A stretch of DNA of 64,000 nucleotides from Branchiostoma floridae (GCF_000003815.2 NC_049991.1:19789375-19853374); one strand, 5' to 3'; counted from the first letter of the stretch, positions 43,855 to 55,172 are shown. Numbers and translations: made by a program. Notes: a model not told the origin generated them from the letters alone.

Positions 43855-44888
43855 CACATACACATATATACAGTACAAGGTAGTAACAAAGCGTAAATAA
43901 ATCAAAAGTAACATGACATATTAGATAGAATGAAATGTGTGAACTGGTCTAAGCACCGATCAGCTCACCAGGAAGGCAGAAGACAGAACGAGATGGGCTA
44001 AGATCATCACTGCTGGATCTCGTGGAGCCTCTATGACCACTGTGGTTATGAGCCATAAGTGATCATGAGGGAGTGAGAATGAAATATATATAGTTATACA
44101 CAGTGGCAGCTGGAACGTGTATGAAGAGCTATCAGAAGAAGTTGCTCCAATGTTTGCTTCTCTGGAGGATCCAGACGTTGTTTTGTGTTTTTGACTTGAT
44201 CCTCTTATTAGTTTCTTCGGGCAATTCAAATCAGTGCGTTGAGTGACCGGAAGGCTTAGCTACACGTGTTCTATCAATTGCATTGTGTCCTGAAACGCAC
44301 TTAACACGAATTTCCTCACTCCAACCTGTTGTAAAATGGGTACCTGACTTCGGTTGGGGGCGTAGATGGCGGTGTGAGGAGGGGGATGGACTCTTCCTTG
44401 CAATACCGTGTCCTAGACATAGCGGACAACAACCCACTGTCCGGAGCACGGAGTGTGCCTTATCAATAGAATGGCAAAGTTTTGTAGGGAAATGGATGGA
44501 ATAGAGCCTGGTGTGGTAAAAGACTGCTCATAAACACGTTCCTTCCTTAGAAATTGTGGTCATCTGTGGTATCTTTTGAATGTGGCACAATGAGTCTACT
44601 TTCAAAAAAAGTAATGTTACAGTATCACGCCAGATCAAGTACAAAATGGCACAGAAAGTCAAAGTCAAAGAAAATTGGAAGGAAACTACGAATCCACTTT
44701 GAGACTAGCTCGAATGTAAGGTCCTCTTTTTCAAGGAGAACAGCAGTGGGTAGTGTGTGGGTAGGTTTCAACCGTTAGCTGATGCTAGATGTAGCCGTCT
44801 GTAGGTTTTTATCCAGCCTCCAACAAGCCTTCCTCCGGGGATCTGGATGGTAGAATTCGGCAAAAGGGGGTATTGGCAAGGGTAGTCA
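42827..44888. other. Gene-poor region
   Basis: Contains the microsatellite at 43690-43870 and a partial SINE body near 44290-44470 (TGGGTACCTGACTTCGG). No gene is evident. Confidence 0.5.
43690..43870. repeat. (CATA/CACATA)n microsatellite
   Basis: Alternating CACATA and TATACA units over about 180 bp; all open frames through it are artefacts. Confidence 0.95.
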
Positions 44889-45112
44889 GTTCACGGGATC
44901 GTTAAAGCGGTTAGGTCAAGTATCTCTACGTCGTACGATCCAGTGCTCTCGTTTCCAGTTTTAAGGCTCAGTCCAATGAATTTTATGATCTGGTCTTTCC
45001 AATGCTTAGGAGGTCTACCACCCGGTCGTGTTGGGTGTTGAAACTCTTGGTTGTAGGCTTTTGGGGCCAATGTATTTGGTGGTCTTCTCATTACATGTCC
45101 AAACTACGTTAA
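44889..45112 (-). pseudogene. LINE ORF2 C-terminal fragment
   Basis: On the - strand it encodes FGHVMRRPPNTLAPK, then GGRPPKHWKDQIIKF, the pattern GHVxR...WxDxI typical of the C terminus of many non-LTR retrotransposon polyproteins. Upstream frame is broken. The remainder of the element is missing. Confidence 0.65.
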
Positions 45113-45829
45113 CCTTATCCTTAATATGCCCTGGCAAGATATACTTCCCGTAGCCAACGTACCAGCTGGTATAGAGACTGATTTCCATTAACCTTGTCCC
45201 AGAGGCACCCGCTGAGAAGGCTAATTGTTATGACAGAGGTCCTGGACCTCCACCTGACTCAGGTCAGCCACTTAGCAGGCTAATATGGTCTGCCCACGGT
45301 TCTCTTTATCTGTAGTCGCTGTTGTTTTTATTGTCAATTATGTGAAGGTCGAGTGACTCAGAGGCGAATGTGTGTTGTTTTATGGTTTATGTACAAGATA
45401 TTCATACTGATGGGTGGTCAAAAGTGATTTTGAACACACTTTACAAACAGAAGCATTAACTACGTTGATGAAGTTTAGACATCTTATGAGTAGGGCATAC
45501 TTTAGATAAATCCAGGACGAAACGCTGTCTACGGTGCGCGAGTGAGACAGGCCTGAAGACAGCTCTCTATCCTGGATGTTGACTCTATCAGTTGTGTTGA
45601 CATCCAGTTAAACGATATTTATATACAATGAAATCTATACAGCTGAATAACATACAGAGAAGATTTCGTACACTTTGAGTGACATCCATCACCGAGTCAA
45701 TACTATTCCATGAGACATAGCATTACCATCGTCTCACACAAAGCACACTGTATTTACTAGACAAAATGACTAACAAGCTAACAAACTTAGCTGACCAACG
45801 ATGTTTGTTTGTTGGTGTTGCATACCTGG

Positions 45830-46060
45830 TAACACACCAGGTCTCTACCGTGTATGTGCTCGCGGTCTGGCTGTCCTCATACACAGGGCCTCCATTTAAC
45901 GTCCTATCTGAGACGGCATTAACTCAAGCTAGGAACTCAATTTCACCTGAGTGAAGTGAGGAAATTCGTGTCATGTGTTTTTTCCCAAGGGCACAACGTT
46001 GGAGCATATCACGGGACTCGAACCTAGGACCTCCGGGCTTGGAGTAAAAACGCTACGGGA
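45830..46060 (-). mobile_element. tRNA-derived SINE
   Basis: On the - strand it has the B box GGTTCGAGTCCC, then TGTGCCCTTGGGAAA, TCCTCACTTCACTCAGGTG and GATAGGACGTTAAATGGAGG, the same body as the copies at 51480, 53880 and 49080. Confidence 0.8.
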
Positions 46061-46896
46061 TGTTACGTCGTGACATTTTTTTTATTCTCCTGTCGATTTG
46101 ACAGATGAGCAGGCAGACAGGCATTTACCTGTTTTGCCTGACCTGCACATGACTTTTTATGGTGAAGGAGGGGTGTGCAATTCCTTCTCAACCCTCTCGT
46201 CTATTGGAGCACTAAGTCTCACAGGGGCAACTGTATGCAACGTGTGAGGCGGCTCCAGCAGATGCAGCTTTGTTGTTCGTCTCATAGACATATTGTCTCA
46301 TTGTCAAGTATTGACTAGATAGAAGTAACCTGAAAGAGAGGAAAGAAGAAGAAAAAAAAACAAATGTGTGCAAATTTGACTTCTTTGAATTCTTTTTTTT
46401 TACTTCTTGCTCAGAAATTCTGAAAAGTCTTCTGGTGTCTCCATAGTCTACAGAAGAATATTGATGGTTGAAAAGTTGCTTGTTGGCTCGGAATTTGCCC
46501 CACCAGCCGGATATGTCACTTACAAAACTTGATGGGGTTTCATAGGCGTGTATTTTTAGCCATCTTGGCTATTTTTAGCTCCACGTTGTATTTTGGTATT
46601 TCGTCTCCTAATTCAGAACACTTGGGACAACTTGACCTTTGATCGGTTGTGTAATTCTTGGCCCTCCCGAGAAATCACACCACTCTTCGTTCAAGGTCAA
46701 GATGCTGGCAATGTCTTCATTCGGCAAGACTCACATCTTAAGGAGGGTGAAGGGGTCGTATAGTCGGGAAAGCAAAAACAGCAACGCCAAGTTTTAGGTA
46801 GAAAGTCAGCCCTATTTTCTTCGCCAAGACGGCCGTGTTTTAGGGTCTATCTGTCTTTCTGTCTGTTTGTCTGTCTGTCTGTGAACAGCATAACTC

Positions 46897-47601
46897 AAAA
46901 CGTCTGGGCTTCATCTTGGACAAATACCTCACCCTGCAAGAACAAGTAACCTCAATGGTTACTAAAGCCTCCCGTAGACTGCACTTCTTGAGACTACTTG
47001 CAAAGCAAGGGACCAGTGTCGCTGACCTAGTGACTGTCTATGTGTCCCTCGTGCGCCCAGTCCTTGAATATGGTCATGTCCTCCTTGTAGGCTGTAGTAA
47101 GGAACAGGAACGTGCAATGCAGAGAGTCCAACAGCGAGCTCTACGGATTATCAGCCGAGCAGGCAGGCGCGATGTGCCCGACCTGCCCACCCTCCAGTCG
47201 CGACGCGAGGATGCAGCTGTCAAACTTTTCAGACAAATGTTGGATGTTGAGCATCCCCTACATGACCTGGTCCCAGCTTCCAGATCAACTGCCATGGGAC
47301 GATCACTGAGAAACAAAAACACTATCTCCACCCCCCCAGCTAGAACTAAAAGACTTCAGAACTCTTTCCTGCACACAGCCATCAAGCTGTACAATAAGAC
47401 TATAGACACTTAGCTTGTAATGATGGTGGTAATGATGGTACTCAATTGTTACGGTTGTATACTATTTTGTGTAATTTTATGTTGTTCTTATGTATATAAG
47501 CGGACGGAGCAGGCCATATGTTTGTTGTACATTCCAACGCCATTCAGGATACCACTATGTGTATGTCTGTTATGTTGTGAATCAATAAATGAAATGAAAT
47601 G
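46897..47601 (+). mobile_element. 5'-truncated CR1/L2-type LINE with target-site duplication
   Basis: Encodes the C-terminal part of a reverse transcriptase polyprotein (46898-47413): KRLGFILDKYLTLQEQ, ASRRLHFLRLLAKQG, VRPVLEYGHVLL, ending KLYNKTIDT then TAG. A 3' UTR ends in a GAAAT-type tail. AACTC flanks it (46892-46896, 47602-47606). The host repeat is intact at 35114, which shows the empty site. Confidence 0.88.
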
Positions 47602-47819
47602 AACTCCAGAAGTCGTGGATGGATCTTGATGAAATTTTGTATGTGGGCATAATGACATACAGGCAAAGGGAAGAAAGATGCTGTGGTCACAATTTCGGTT
47701 GGTAGATAACTCTAGTAGTCATAGGTCCAGGTTCTCTGTAGTTTTCATTCTGTCTTGAGGTTTGAAACTTCCCACAATGACCAAGGTGTTTAAGTGGAAT
47801 CGTGGCTGGTAATTGATTT

Positions 47820-48268
47820 CTACCCAACTGTTCTGACATGTTGTTGGACAATCTGTGCCTACGATTTGCACGAACCCTTGTCAACTCTGAAAGATTCAGT
47901 TATTGGCTTCCATCTAGACGAGGGACCCATGATAGGTCTCTAAGAAACAAAGACAAACTCTCTCACGTCCGGTGTAGAACTGCTCGATTCGCTAATAGCA
48001 CATTACCGTACTGTGTAAAGCTCCTGAACCAAGACGGGTAATTTGTGAATAGTAGCGAACCTTTCTTTGTGTAGTAACTGACCAGTTATTGTAAACAGTA
48101 GATGTTATGTTGTGACTCGATCATTTTAAAAGTGTTAACTTGAGTTAGAGGTTGAAATACTGAGTGTGAAAAAACGACAATTCAGCCATTTGTAAATGTG
48201 CTGCAAATGTTTTTAATGTCAATGGCAATAATAAACCATTTCTCTCATTTCTCTCATTTTTCTCATGT
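47820..48268 (+). mobile_element. 5'-truncated LINE 3' end
   Basis: Encodes MLLDNLCLRFARTLV and LRNKDKLSHVRCRTARFANS to a TAA at about 48041, resembling the C-terminal end of the LINE at 46897 (LRNKNTIS...RTKRLQNS). The 3' UTR ends with a CTCATTT-type repeat tail. Confidence 0.7.
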
Positions 48269-48599
48269 TTCAAAGATTACAATCAAATGCAATTAAAGAC
48301 ATGCAAAATTGCAAGTTTTGCGATGACTAGCTGCTGCTAAGTCCTGGCCCCTTCTTGTCTACTGTTTCTTCGTCTTCAAAGTTCTTCCTGTGTCCTCTTT
48401 TATCTAACTTTAAACAGTTTTCGTCGCTATGCGGACTAAAAAAAACACGCACTATATCTTACAGCACGTGTTTCAAACAAATTTCAGAAACACCAAGTAC
48501 TTCCGTAGTTTTGAAAAAACACGTAAAAGAAGAAACATCACTGCCATTCACTTCTGCTGAATGGGAAATTTCACTTGTCTGTTTGTATTGGCTATTGTA

Positions 48600-49088
48600 T
48601 ACCCTATAAATTGTATACCCTATAATAGACATAACCAAACTACGACTCAGCTGCCACAAACTCCGTGTTGAGACAGGGAGGCACAACCGCGCACCTCTGG
48701 AGCAAAGAATCTGTCAGTTTTGTAACATGAACAAGGTCGAAGATGAAGCCCACTTTTTATTAGATTGTAGTTTATATAGTAATGATAGAAGTATTCTTTT
48801 TAGCTTTATTATAGGAAAGTTCCCTCGCTTTGAATCTTTGTCTAGTGTTGAAAAATTCATTTTTCTTATGAGGTTTGATCAAACGACATTATACAAACAC
48901 ATCTCAAGCTACATATTCAACATTACTAAGAAACGAGAAGAAGCCGAACAAATGTATTAGACTAGTTTTAGAATCCATGTTTTAGAAACCATGTGTACTG
49001 CATTACTACCTTTTGTATCTATATGCCTGTACTTAGCCCGATATACGATAGGGCATGAATGTGCAATAAAGGCTATTATTATTATAAA
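48600..49088 (+). mobile_element. 5'-truncated retroelement end with a zinc-knuckle-like motif
   Basis: Encodes KLRLSCHKLRVETGRHNR, PLEQRICQFCN and EDEAHFLLDC up to TAG at 48960; the C-x2-C...H-x4-C pattern with HFLLDC is usual at the C terminus of animal LINE polyproteins. The 3' end is an (ATT)n tail near 49075. The ATG at 48727 is inside the old frame and is not a real start. Confidence 0.65.
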
Positions 49089-49305
49089 CAGCCTCACGGT
49101 CTGTGCTGAAGAGTACAAGCTGCATATCTGGACAGATTTATTTGATTCTCTCACACCGTAAAACGAACCTTTACTTGTGGTTAGTTCTTTTTAATAGGTG
49201 ATTGAAGTGTGGCTCTCCTCAAACACGGGACCTCCATTTTACATCCAACCCTTTGGATGGCCCTAACCTTAGCTAGGTACTCATTTTCACAAATTGCCTT
49301 TCCCA
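49089..49305 (-). mobile_element. SINE body fragment
   Basis: On the - strand: AAAATGGAGGTCCCGTGTTTGAG and AGATATGCAGCTTGTACTC (split here), words shared with the SINEs at 45830 and 51480. An M1 MITE abuts it. Confidence 0.65.
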
Positions 49306-49463
49306 TACTTTCCAAGCAGAGGTTAGGCTCAGGCCGTTTCCTGACGTTTTTGTATGTGTTTATGTTTTTATCGGGCTTTTTATTTTGTACTGACATCTTG
49401 ATGTCTTCCGGCCTGGAGTCAATGTTAAACAACAGCTGGAGCCTAACCTCTGCTTGGAGTGTA
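49306..49463. mobile_element. MITE family M1, copy 4
   Basis: Ends TACTTTCCAAGCAGAGGTTAG-like and CCTCTGCTTGGAGTGTA. It abuts the next element with a shared TA. Confidence 0.85.
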
Positions 49464-49653
49464 ACGCTAGTTCACTATTATCCGCCGGGTAACCTATATC
49501 CGTTGTTCTTAAATCGGGGTGTTTTGGTAAAGTAAATTGCACATATATAATATACAATATATGCACGGCGGTTGAATTGATATCCTTGAATACCCCATTT
49601 TTTTTAAATAACGGATATAAGTTACACAGCGGATAAAGGTAAACTAACGTTAC
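49462..49653. mobile_element. M4 foldback element
   Basis: Outer words TAACGCTAGTTCAC and AAACTAACGTTA; inner words GGTAACCTATATCCG and CGGATATAAGTTAC. Centre diverged. Confidence 0.8.
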
Positions 49654-49663
49654 CTTTCCTAGA

Positions 49664-50830
49664 GAATAACATCGAATCACGTCAGGGAAAACCCTACCAA
49701 CACACCACAAACACCACAGGTTGATTAATAGTTTCCGGTGTTGAAATGACACAAGCCGCACAGCATGACAGACAGCTCTCCACTTGTGTGGTCAGGTCCC
49801 ACAAGGATCCAACGGTGGTCAGCAGAAACAGCGCAACACAGTTTTCTTTATCAACTATAACAAAAAAAAGTTACGTTTTAGGTGCTGTTTTTGTGTCAGT
49901 GTCAATGGACAGCATAGCTATAGAAGCTGGGAATGGATCCTAATGTATGTCAGTAGGGGTTGCGAAAACCAAATTCCACAATGGGCCCTTTGCAGCTTCC
50001 TAAGGGACTGCAGCTGCACTTCCGTTTTTGATATCTCGTGATCTGGACCTGCTGTAGTGCTGTTTGTTTGATGATGGAGCGTAGAGAATGGTAGAATGGA
50101 GAGTGTTTGGGGCCCCTTGATTTTTTTATTACTATACTTATTTATATTATTTTTTTTAGAGCCGCAGTTACCGATTTTGTTCCTGACCTAGATTTAAATA
50201 AAGAGCAAAAACACACCAGGGCTTACAATACGGCAAAATTTAATTAGGCACTGTTGATTTGATTTTATGGAATGAATGAATGAAGTTAATTGCACGACAT
50301 TTGTACATGGTACAATTGTAAGGCAACAGTAATAAGTCAATTAATGCCATGATACCCGGCTAAGGTCTATAACTACATGCATGTATAGTACAGGAATGTG
50401 AACATAAATGGCGTATTGACATAGTTTAATATGCAAGTTAAACAAGTCGGTCTGTTACTGTATAATAGATTCTCTCTTTATATGGATGACATCCGTGCGC
50501 GCATTAATTTTCGGCCGTTTAGCTTTGACAAAAAAAGCCTCTTCGACCATATTGTAAATCGTAGAAACCAGCTGCAAAAAGAGCAACTATTAACTGTTGC
50601 AAAATGTCCGGAAACCTAAGTATGCTGATGTCGTAGAATGTCAAAGTCAATTTCAAAGCCAATAGATAAGATGCCAAACAAAAATGAAGAATCCATTATT
50701 CGATATACAAGGAACATGATGTTAGCCATAAAATTTTACTTTGAAAATAAAGCACACAAAACAAATCTGTCCTTTGTCCATGAAATGTGTTGCGCGATCG
50801 AACGCTAGTTGCCCTTTATCTGTGGGAAAA
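49664..50830. other. Gene-poor region
   Basis: Includes a decayed copy of repeat R-AACTC at about 49895-50045 and a - strand LINE tail near 50270-50330. A short open frame at 50431-50619 (ending AKCPET) is of unknown meaning. Confidence 0.45.
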
Positions 50831-50836
50831 CATCTA

Positions 50837-50905
50837 GAGATGAGATGAGATGAGATGAGATGAGATGAGATGAGATGAGATGAGATGAGATGAGATGAGA
50901 TGAGA
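50837..50905. repeat. (GATGA)n microsatellite, probable LINE tail on - strand
   Basis: About 13 pentamers followed by GAGCTTTATTTGGG, i.e. AATAAAGCTC then (TCATC)n on the - strand, the form of a LINE 3' tail. Confidence 0.85.
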
Positions 50906-50994
50906 GCTTTATTTGGGTTTTCGCAGTTTAAAACATAAACTGAAATTTTAAACCAAATTACATAGTTGGCGTTTGTTCGCCCGAGAGTGTCATT

Positions 50995-51095
50995 CTAAAA
51001 ATATCATCATATCAGTGTCATTCTAAAATATCATCATATCAGTGTCATTCTAAAAATATCATCATATCAGTGTCATTCTAAAATATCATAATAGA
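50995..51095. repeat. Short tandem repeat, 27-29-bp unit
   Basis: ATCATATCAGTGTCATTCTA occurs three to four times in a row. Confidence 0.9.
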
Positions 51096-51240
51096 AGATA
51101 CATTTTGAAATAAGGTTACATATAATACATGAAATTTTAAACCAAATTACATAGTTAGCTTTTGTTCGCCCGAGAGCGTCATTCTGATAATATCATCATA
51201 AAAGATACATTTTAAAATAAGGTTGCATATAATACAGGTC

Positions 51241-51437
51241 AGCGATTACAGACCTATCCGTTGTTTTCCAAACCAGGGTACTTAGGGATATCAAGTCGAT
51301 GAACAGTGGTTTCAAGCTGCAATATTTTCAAAATACTGCAATTTGAAACCAGCGTCCGTCGACTTGATATCCCTAAATACTCTATTTTTATAAACAACGG
51401 ATATAGGTTACCCCGGATACAGGGTAACGAGCGTTAC
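51241..51437. mobile_element. M4 foldback element
   Basis: Long arms include GGGATATCAAGTCGATGAAC and its complement, separated only by TTTCAAAATA-type centre; ends in GGATATAGGTTACCCC and GAGCGTTAC. Confidence 0.88.
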
Positions 51438-51479
51438 AAAATCAGCGGCCACAGCGAAGCGTCATGACACCGGTACTTA

Positions 51480-51972
51480 GCCCAGAAGCCAGCAGAGGTC
51501 CCGGGTACAAATGTCATTTGTCTTGTGCCCTTGGGGAAAGCACTTAACACGACTTTTGTCACTCCACTCAGGTGAAATGGATACATAGCTTCGGTTATTC
51601 CCCCTTTCCACTAGGACAGCGCTCTCGCCGCGCTCTCTCGGCGACCTAGTTTTTGACAGATCGCTCAACGAATTCTATAGAAAAGAAACGAATTTTTTTA
51701 CACGTTGTGTGTTTTGTTGTCTTCTCGGTCACACTTTTACGTTTTGTATGATATACCCAGTGCGAAAGCGATGGTTTCACATATCCTATTTAGGTCGCAG
51801 TGAGAGCGCAGTGCGATCGCCGTCTAGTGGAAAGGGGGCCTAAGTCCCTGGGATAGGACGTTAAATGGAGGTCCCGTGTTTGGGGAGAGCCACACCTCGA
51901 CCACGTAAAAGAACCCACCGCACTTATCGAAAAGAGTAGGGGTCCTTCCCGGTGTGAGTGGATCAAACCTTA
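51480..51972 (+). mobile_element. tRNA-type SINE body split by an M3 MITE
   Basis: Left part TTGTGCCCTTGGGGAAAGC to TAGCTTCGGTTA; right part GATAGGACGTTAAATGGAGG to GGTGTGAGTGGATC. Between them lies the M3 MITE at 51599-51838. The two SINE parts are in normal order, so the MITE came later. Confidence 0.85.
51599..51838 (+). mobile_element. MITE family M3, copy 2 (inside a SINE)
   Basis: Ends CCCCCTTTCCACTAGGAC and GTCTAGTGGAAAGGGGG, about 25 bp of inverted repeat with internal CGCTCTCGCCGCGCTC. Confidence 0.9.
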
Positions 51973-52149
51973 CAGTCTGGTCTCCGAGTTGAAAATATGA
52001 TTTTCACCTTTTAGGCCAATCCTTCTTCAAATGTTGCTGTTTTATTTGAAGTCTACGTTAACTATTTGGGTTGATTATGTGTATTCTAGGAGAATTGTAA
52101 ATGCATGTATGTGTTGGCACCCAATATCAGCTAAGCTTCCTGGGTATGC

Positions 52150-52485
52150 CTTGTATTTTGGGGGGGGGGGGGGCTGATGATTCTTTTTTTTTTTTAAACA
52201 CAATCATTATAGAATATTTACACGAGCATTCCCTTACCATATTTTACACACTAGTGTCTTACTATTTACTCCATCATCTAGACATATGCAGTACTATATA
52301 CTACAACACATTTACATATTGTTTCAGGGGCCATTCCCACTGGCTTTTTTTGGCTAAGGTTTGCTCCCTAGGACTTTTTTTATAGGGGTGTTTTATCCCC
52401 CCTGGATTTTTTGTGCTGGGGTTTCTTCCCCAGGCGGTAGCCTTGTATTGCATTGTTTGTAATTTCAATAAATCTAAATCTCAAA
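52150..52485 (+). mobile_element. LINE 3' UTR end
   Basis: The end TGCTGGGGTTTCTTCCCC followed by AATAAATCTAAATCTCA looks like a LINE 3' UTR with polyadenylation-like signal. A G-run at 52158-52173 precedes it. No coding frame. Confidence 0.5.
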
Positions 52486-52489
52486 AATA

Positions 52490-52620
52490 TATAGAAATCT
52501 TTATTGACACGACAAAAGTACAGCGACTTTCGTAAGGTCTACATGTAAAGCAATTACTTACAGTACAACTTAACAGACATATATGGATATCTATAGGTAT
52601 GAATAAGTCAACATATTGGA
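52490..52620 (-). mobile_element. LINE 3' end in opposite orientation
   Basis: AGAAATCTTTATTGACACGA here is the complement of a tail and is shared with 15471-15513. It meets the previous + strand LINE tail head-on. Confidence 0.55.
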
Positions 52621-52829
52621 TCTAGCTTGTCATTTACACTATTGGTTTTACGGTAGAAGCATTTGTGGATATATTTGCCTACTTGTACACAGTGAGGGTT
52701 ATCGCCTCCCAGAATATAGTTCGAACAGAGAGTAGCAAATTCTTTAGAGCAAGCGGAAAGTAATGTGAACAGCTCTGTGCGTTTGTCATTATATCGTAAA
52801 CAATAAATAGATCAAACGATCCGATGAAC

Positions 52830-53110
52830 TTCCTTCGCGTCGAAAAACACGAGCCACGTTTACGGTGTTGCCGGCTCCCTCTCACGGCGCAGGCGCAGTC
52901 GTGTTTAATTGGAACCATCCTTTTGTGTAACCAGGTCTGTTTCTGACAGGCGGGGTCACTCGGGGTCAAGGTGCGCGCTGACGTCACCGTGTTGGTCTAC
53001 CTTCTGGACAAGGTGACCTCCCGCAGAAATTCTGTGTCAACGGCCGACCACGTTCCCGCTAAGACCTGCCAAGAAAGTGCCCCACGACGTCTGCAGATGT
53101 TTCGTAAAGG
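52830..53110. promoter_or_regulatory. GC-rich tract with a CRE-like site
   Basis: Contains a perfect TGACGTCA at 52979-52986 and GGCGCAGGCGCAG at about 52884, in a locally CpG-rich block. It looks promoter-like but I can find no gene attached to it on either strand. Confidence 0.25.
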
Positions 53111-54063
53111 TTGAATAAGATTTGTGGTGTGTGCAGTCCAAGTTCACTTCAAATTAATTCTGTACAGAAAGCTTAGACGTAACGTTACCTATTAATTGTG
53201 GTGAAGGTCATTGAATGAAATATCTTCTGTGTCAAGTCATACAACCACATATTAAGTTGAGTTAAGTTAACTTAAGTACCACTTATTGTATAATAGGTTC
53301 TGTAGAAAAATTCAAATTCATATTGCTTATTAAAGTAGACAAACCGTCGATCATAAAACACATGTGTTATTTTATCTCCACCATAACTGAAAAGCAAGGA
53401 GAAGTTGAATTTATCTAACGATAGTTTTATCTTGTATCTGTTAAATGTATTAAAGAAAAGAACCAAAACGTCTTAATGTTTGTTAGAAGCTGGTCACGAC
53501 TTACGATTTTTGAAGGGACCATTCTATACAGAAGGTTTAGGAAGGCTTACCTATTAAATTTGTTGAAGGTCAATGAATGAAATAGTATGGGCACCATTCA
53601 AATAGTAGTTCGCTCCAACGTTTATCATACACTATATACAGTCGCTTCTCGCCCCGACTTTTACATGTATTATACACTATATATACAGTCGCTTATCTGC
53701 TATGTAGGAGAAGCGAACATGATATCAAACTATTACCCGGATGGTATCCAGGCTGGGAATGAGATGCTTTACGTGTCAAACTCTCAAGTAAAATGTCAAG
53801 GGAAAGACAAAAACGTACCCAAGACGCCTGGATGTGTATGAAAAACCCCATAATGGTCAATAGTCTTAGGTATGATCGAATGGCGTAATCGGCAGAGCTT
53901 TGGGCTCAAGTCCAAAAGGTCCCCAGTTCGAATCTGCCGTGTAACCGATCTTGTGCCCTTGGGAAATGCACTTTACACGGCTTTCCTCACTTTGCTCAGG
54001 TGTGTAACCGATCTTGTGTCCTTGGGAAAGGCACTTTACACGGCTTTCCTCAATTTACTCAGG

Positions 54064-54514
54064 GGTTACAGGTTGTTTCGCAACAATGCCAGTTCGCAAC
54101 AGCCAGTTCGCAACAAGGAAAGTCTTTTCGCAACAATGTACAAGTCGTTTCGCAACAATTGAATGTTATCAATCTTGATAGCCAAATATTATAGAAATCG
54201 TATTCTTAACGTAAAAATCTTTACTGGGTGCGAAAGACAACCCCGGCGGCAAAGGAGCATGGTGCCGCATGGACCATGCGGCCTCTGCCGCCGGGGTTGT
54301 CTTTCGCAATCGGTAAGATTATTACGCGTTAGGTGTATGATTATGTTAGGAGTATGATTTCTAATACTATTAGGCTATCAAGATTGATAACATTCAAATG
54401 TTGCGAAACGACTTGTACATTGTTGCGAAAAGACCTATACATTGTTGCGAAAAGACTTGCCGTGTTGCGAACTGGCTGTTGCGAACTGGCATTGTTGCGA
54501 AACAACCTGTTACC
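54064..54514. mobile_element. Large foldback element with 9-bp target-site duplication
   Basis: 451 bp; both arms are built of repeated TTCGCAAC/GTTGCGAA words. TTACTCAGG flanks both sides (54055-54063, 54515-54523). The centre holds a second, stronger palindrome with arms GCGAAAGACAACCCCGGCGG and complement. A 9-bp duplication suggests a Mutator-like origin (inference). Confidence 0.88.
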
Positions 54515-54659
54515 TTACTCAGGTATAAGATGACTAAATAGCTTCGACTAGAGCCGTCCCCCTGATAGGACGTGAAATGGAGCTCCCGTGTTTGAAGGGA
54601 GCCACAATTAATCCGGACTCGTAAAATAACCCGCCACGCTTATCGAAAAGAGTAGGAGA

Positions 54660-55092
54660 TAGGGCTGGGTATCGGTACAGCGTACCGGTACAAAACCGGT
54701 TTTTCTTATTGGACCGGTCCAGAAAAAACGGACCTGAAAAAATTAGGTGGACCGGATGTTGGACCGATTAGTAAATTAACAGATTGTTTTATGAGGTATT
54801 CACACATTTTGGCGCCTGCAGTTGGAAGAAAATAACAAAAGTGAAGTAGAGTAGAGTTTATATCAATTTCTACCAAGCTTTACAGCCAATCGTACAGGTG
54901 CAGTTAGCGTTGTAGGATTTCAAAACACCAGTGCAAGTCTAATACTCCACCAAACAGATTTCTTTGTAGTGAAATGGACTATTGGTATGAGTCATACTGA
55001 ACCAGGTCCAGGTTCAGGTCTGGACCTGGACCTGATCCTTTGGACCTGAACCGGACCTGGACCTGAATTTTCTGTACCGGTACCCAGCCCTA
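54660..55092 (-). mobile_element. hAT-like MITE, copy 2, with 8-bp target-site duplication
   Basis: Same element as 39619-40064 in reverse; flanked by GTAGGAGA (54652-54659, 55093-55100). Ends TAGGGCTGGGTATCGGTAC and CCGGTACCCAGCCCTA. Confidence 0.92.
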
Positions 55093-55172
55093 GTAGGAGA
55101 TATTCCCGGTGTGAGCGGATCAAAACTTACGTACCGTGCTTGGAGCCCTCAGCCTTATGAGGTTAAGCACGT

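Larger units (their letters stand above)
53880..55150 (+). mobile_element. tRNA-type SINE carrying two later insertions
   Basis: A tRNA-like head (ATGGCGTAATCGGCAGAGC, CCAGTTCGAATCTG) is followed by a 62-bp body segment duplicated in tandem (53939-54000, 54001-54063), a foldback element (54064-54514), more SINE body (54524-54651), a hAT-like MITE (54660-55092) and the SINE end (GGTGTGAGCGGATC). Confidence 0.85.

Noticed and set aside
48727..48960. Independent small gene (77 residues)
   Set aside because: The frame continues upstream without an ATG into typical retroelement C-terminal sequence, so it is a LINE remnant.
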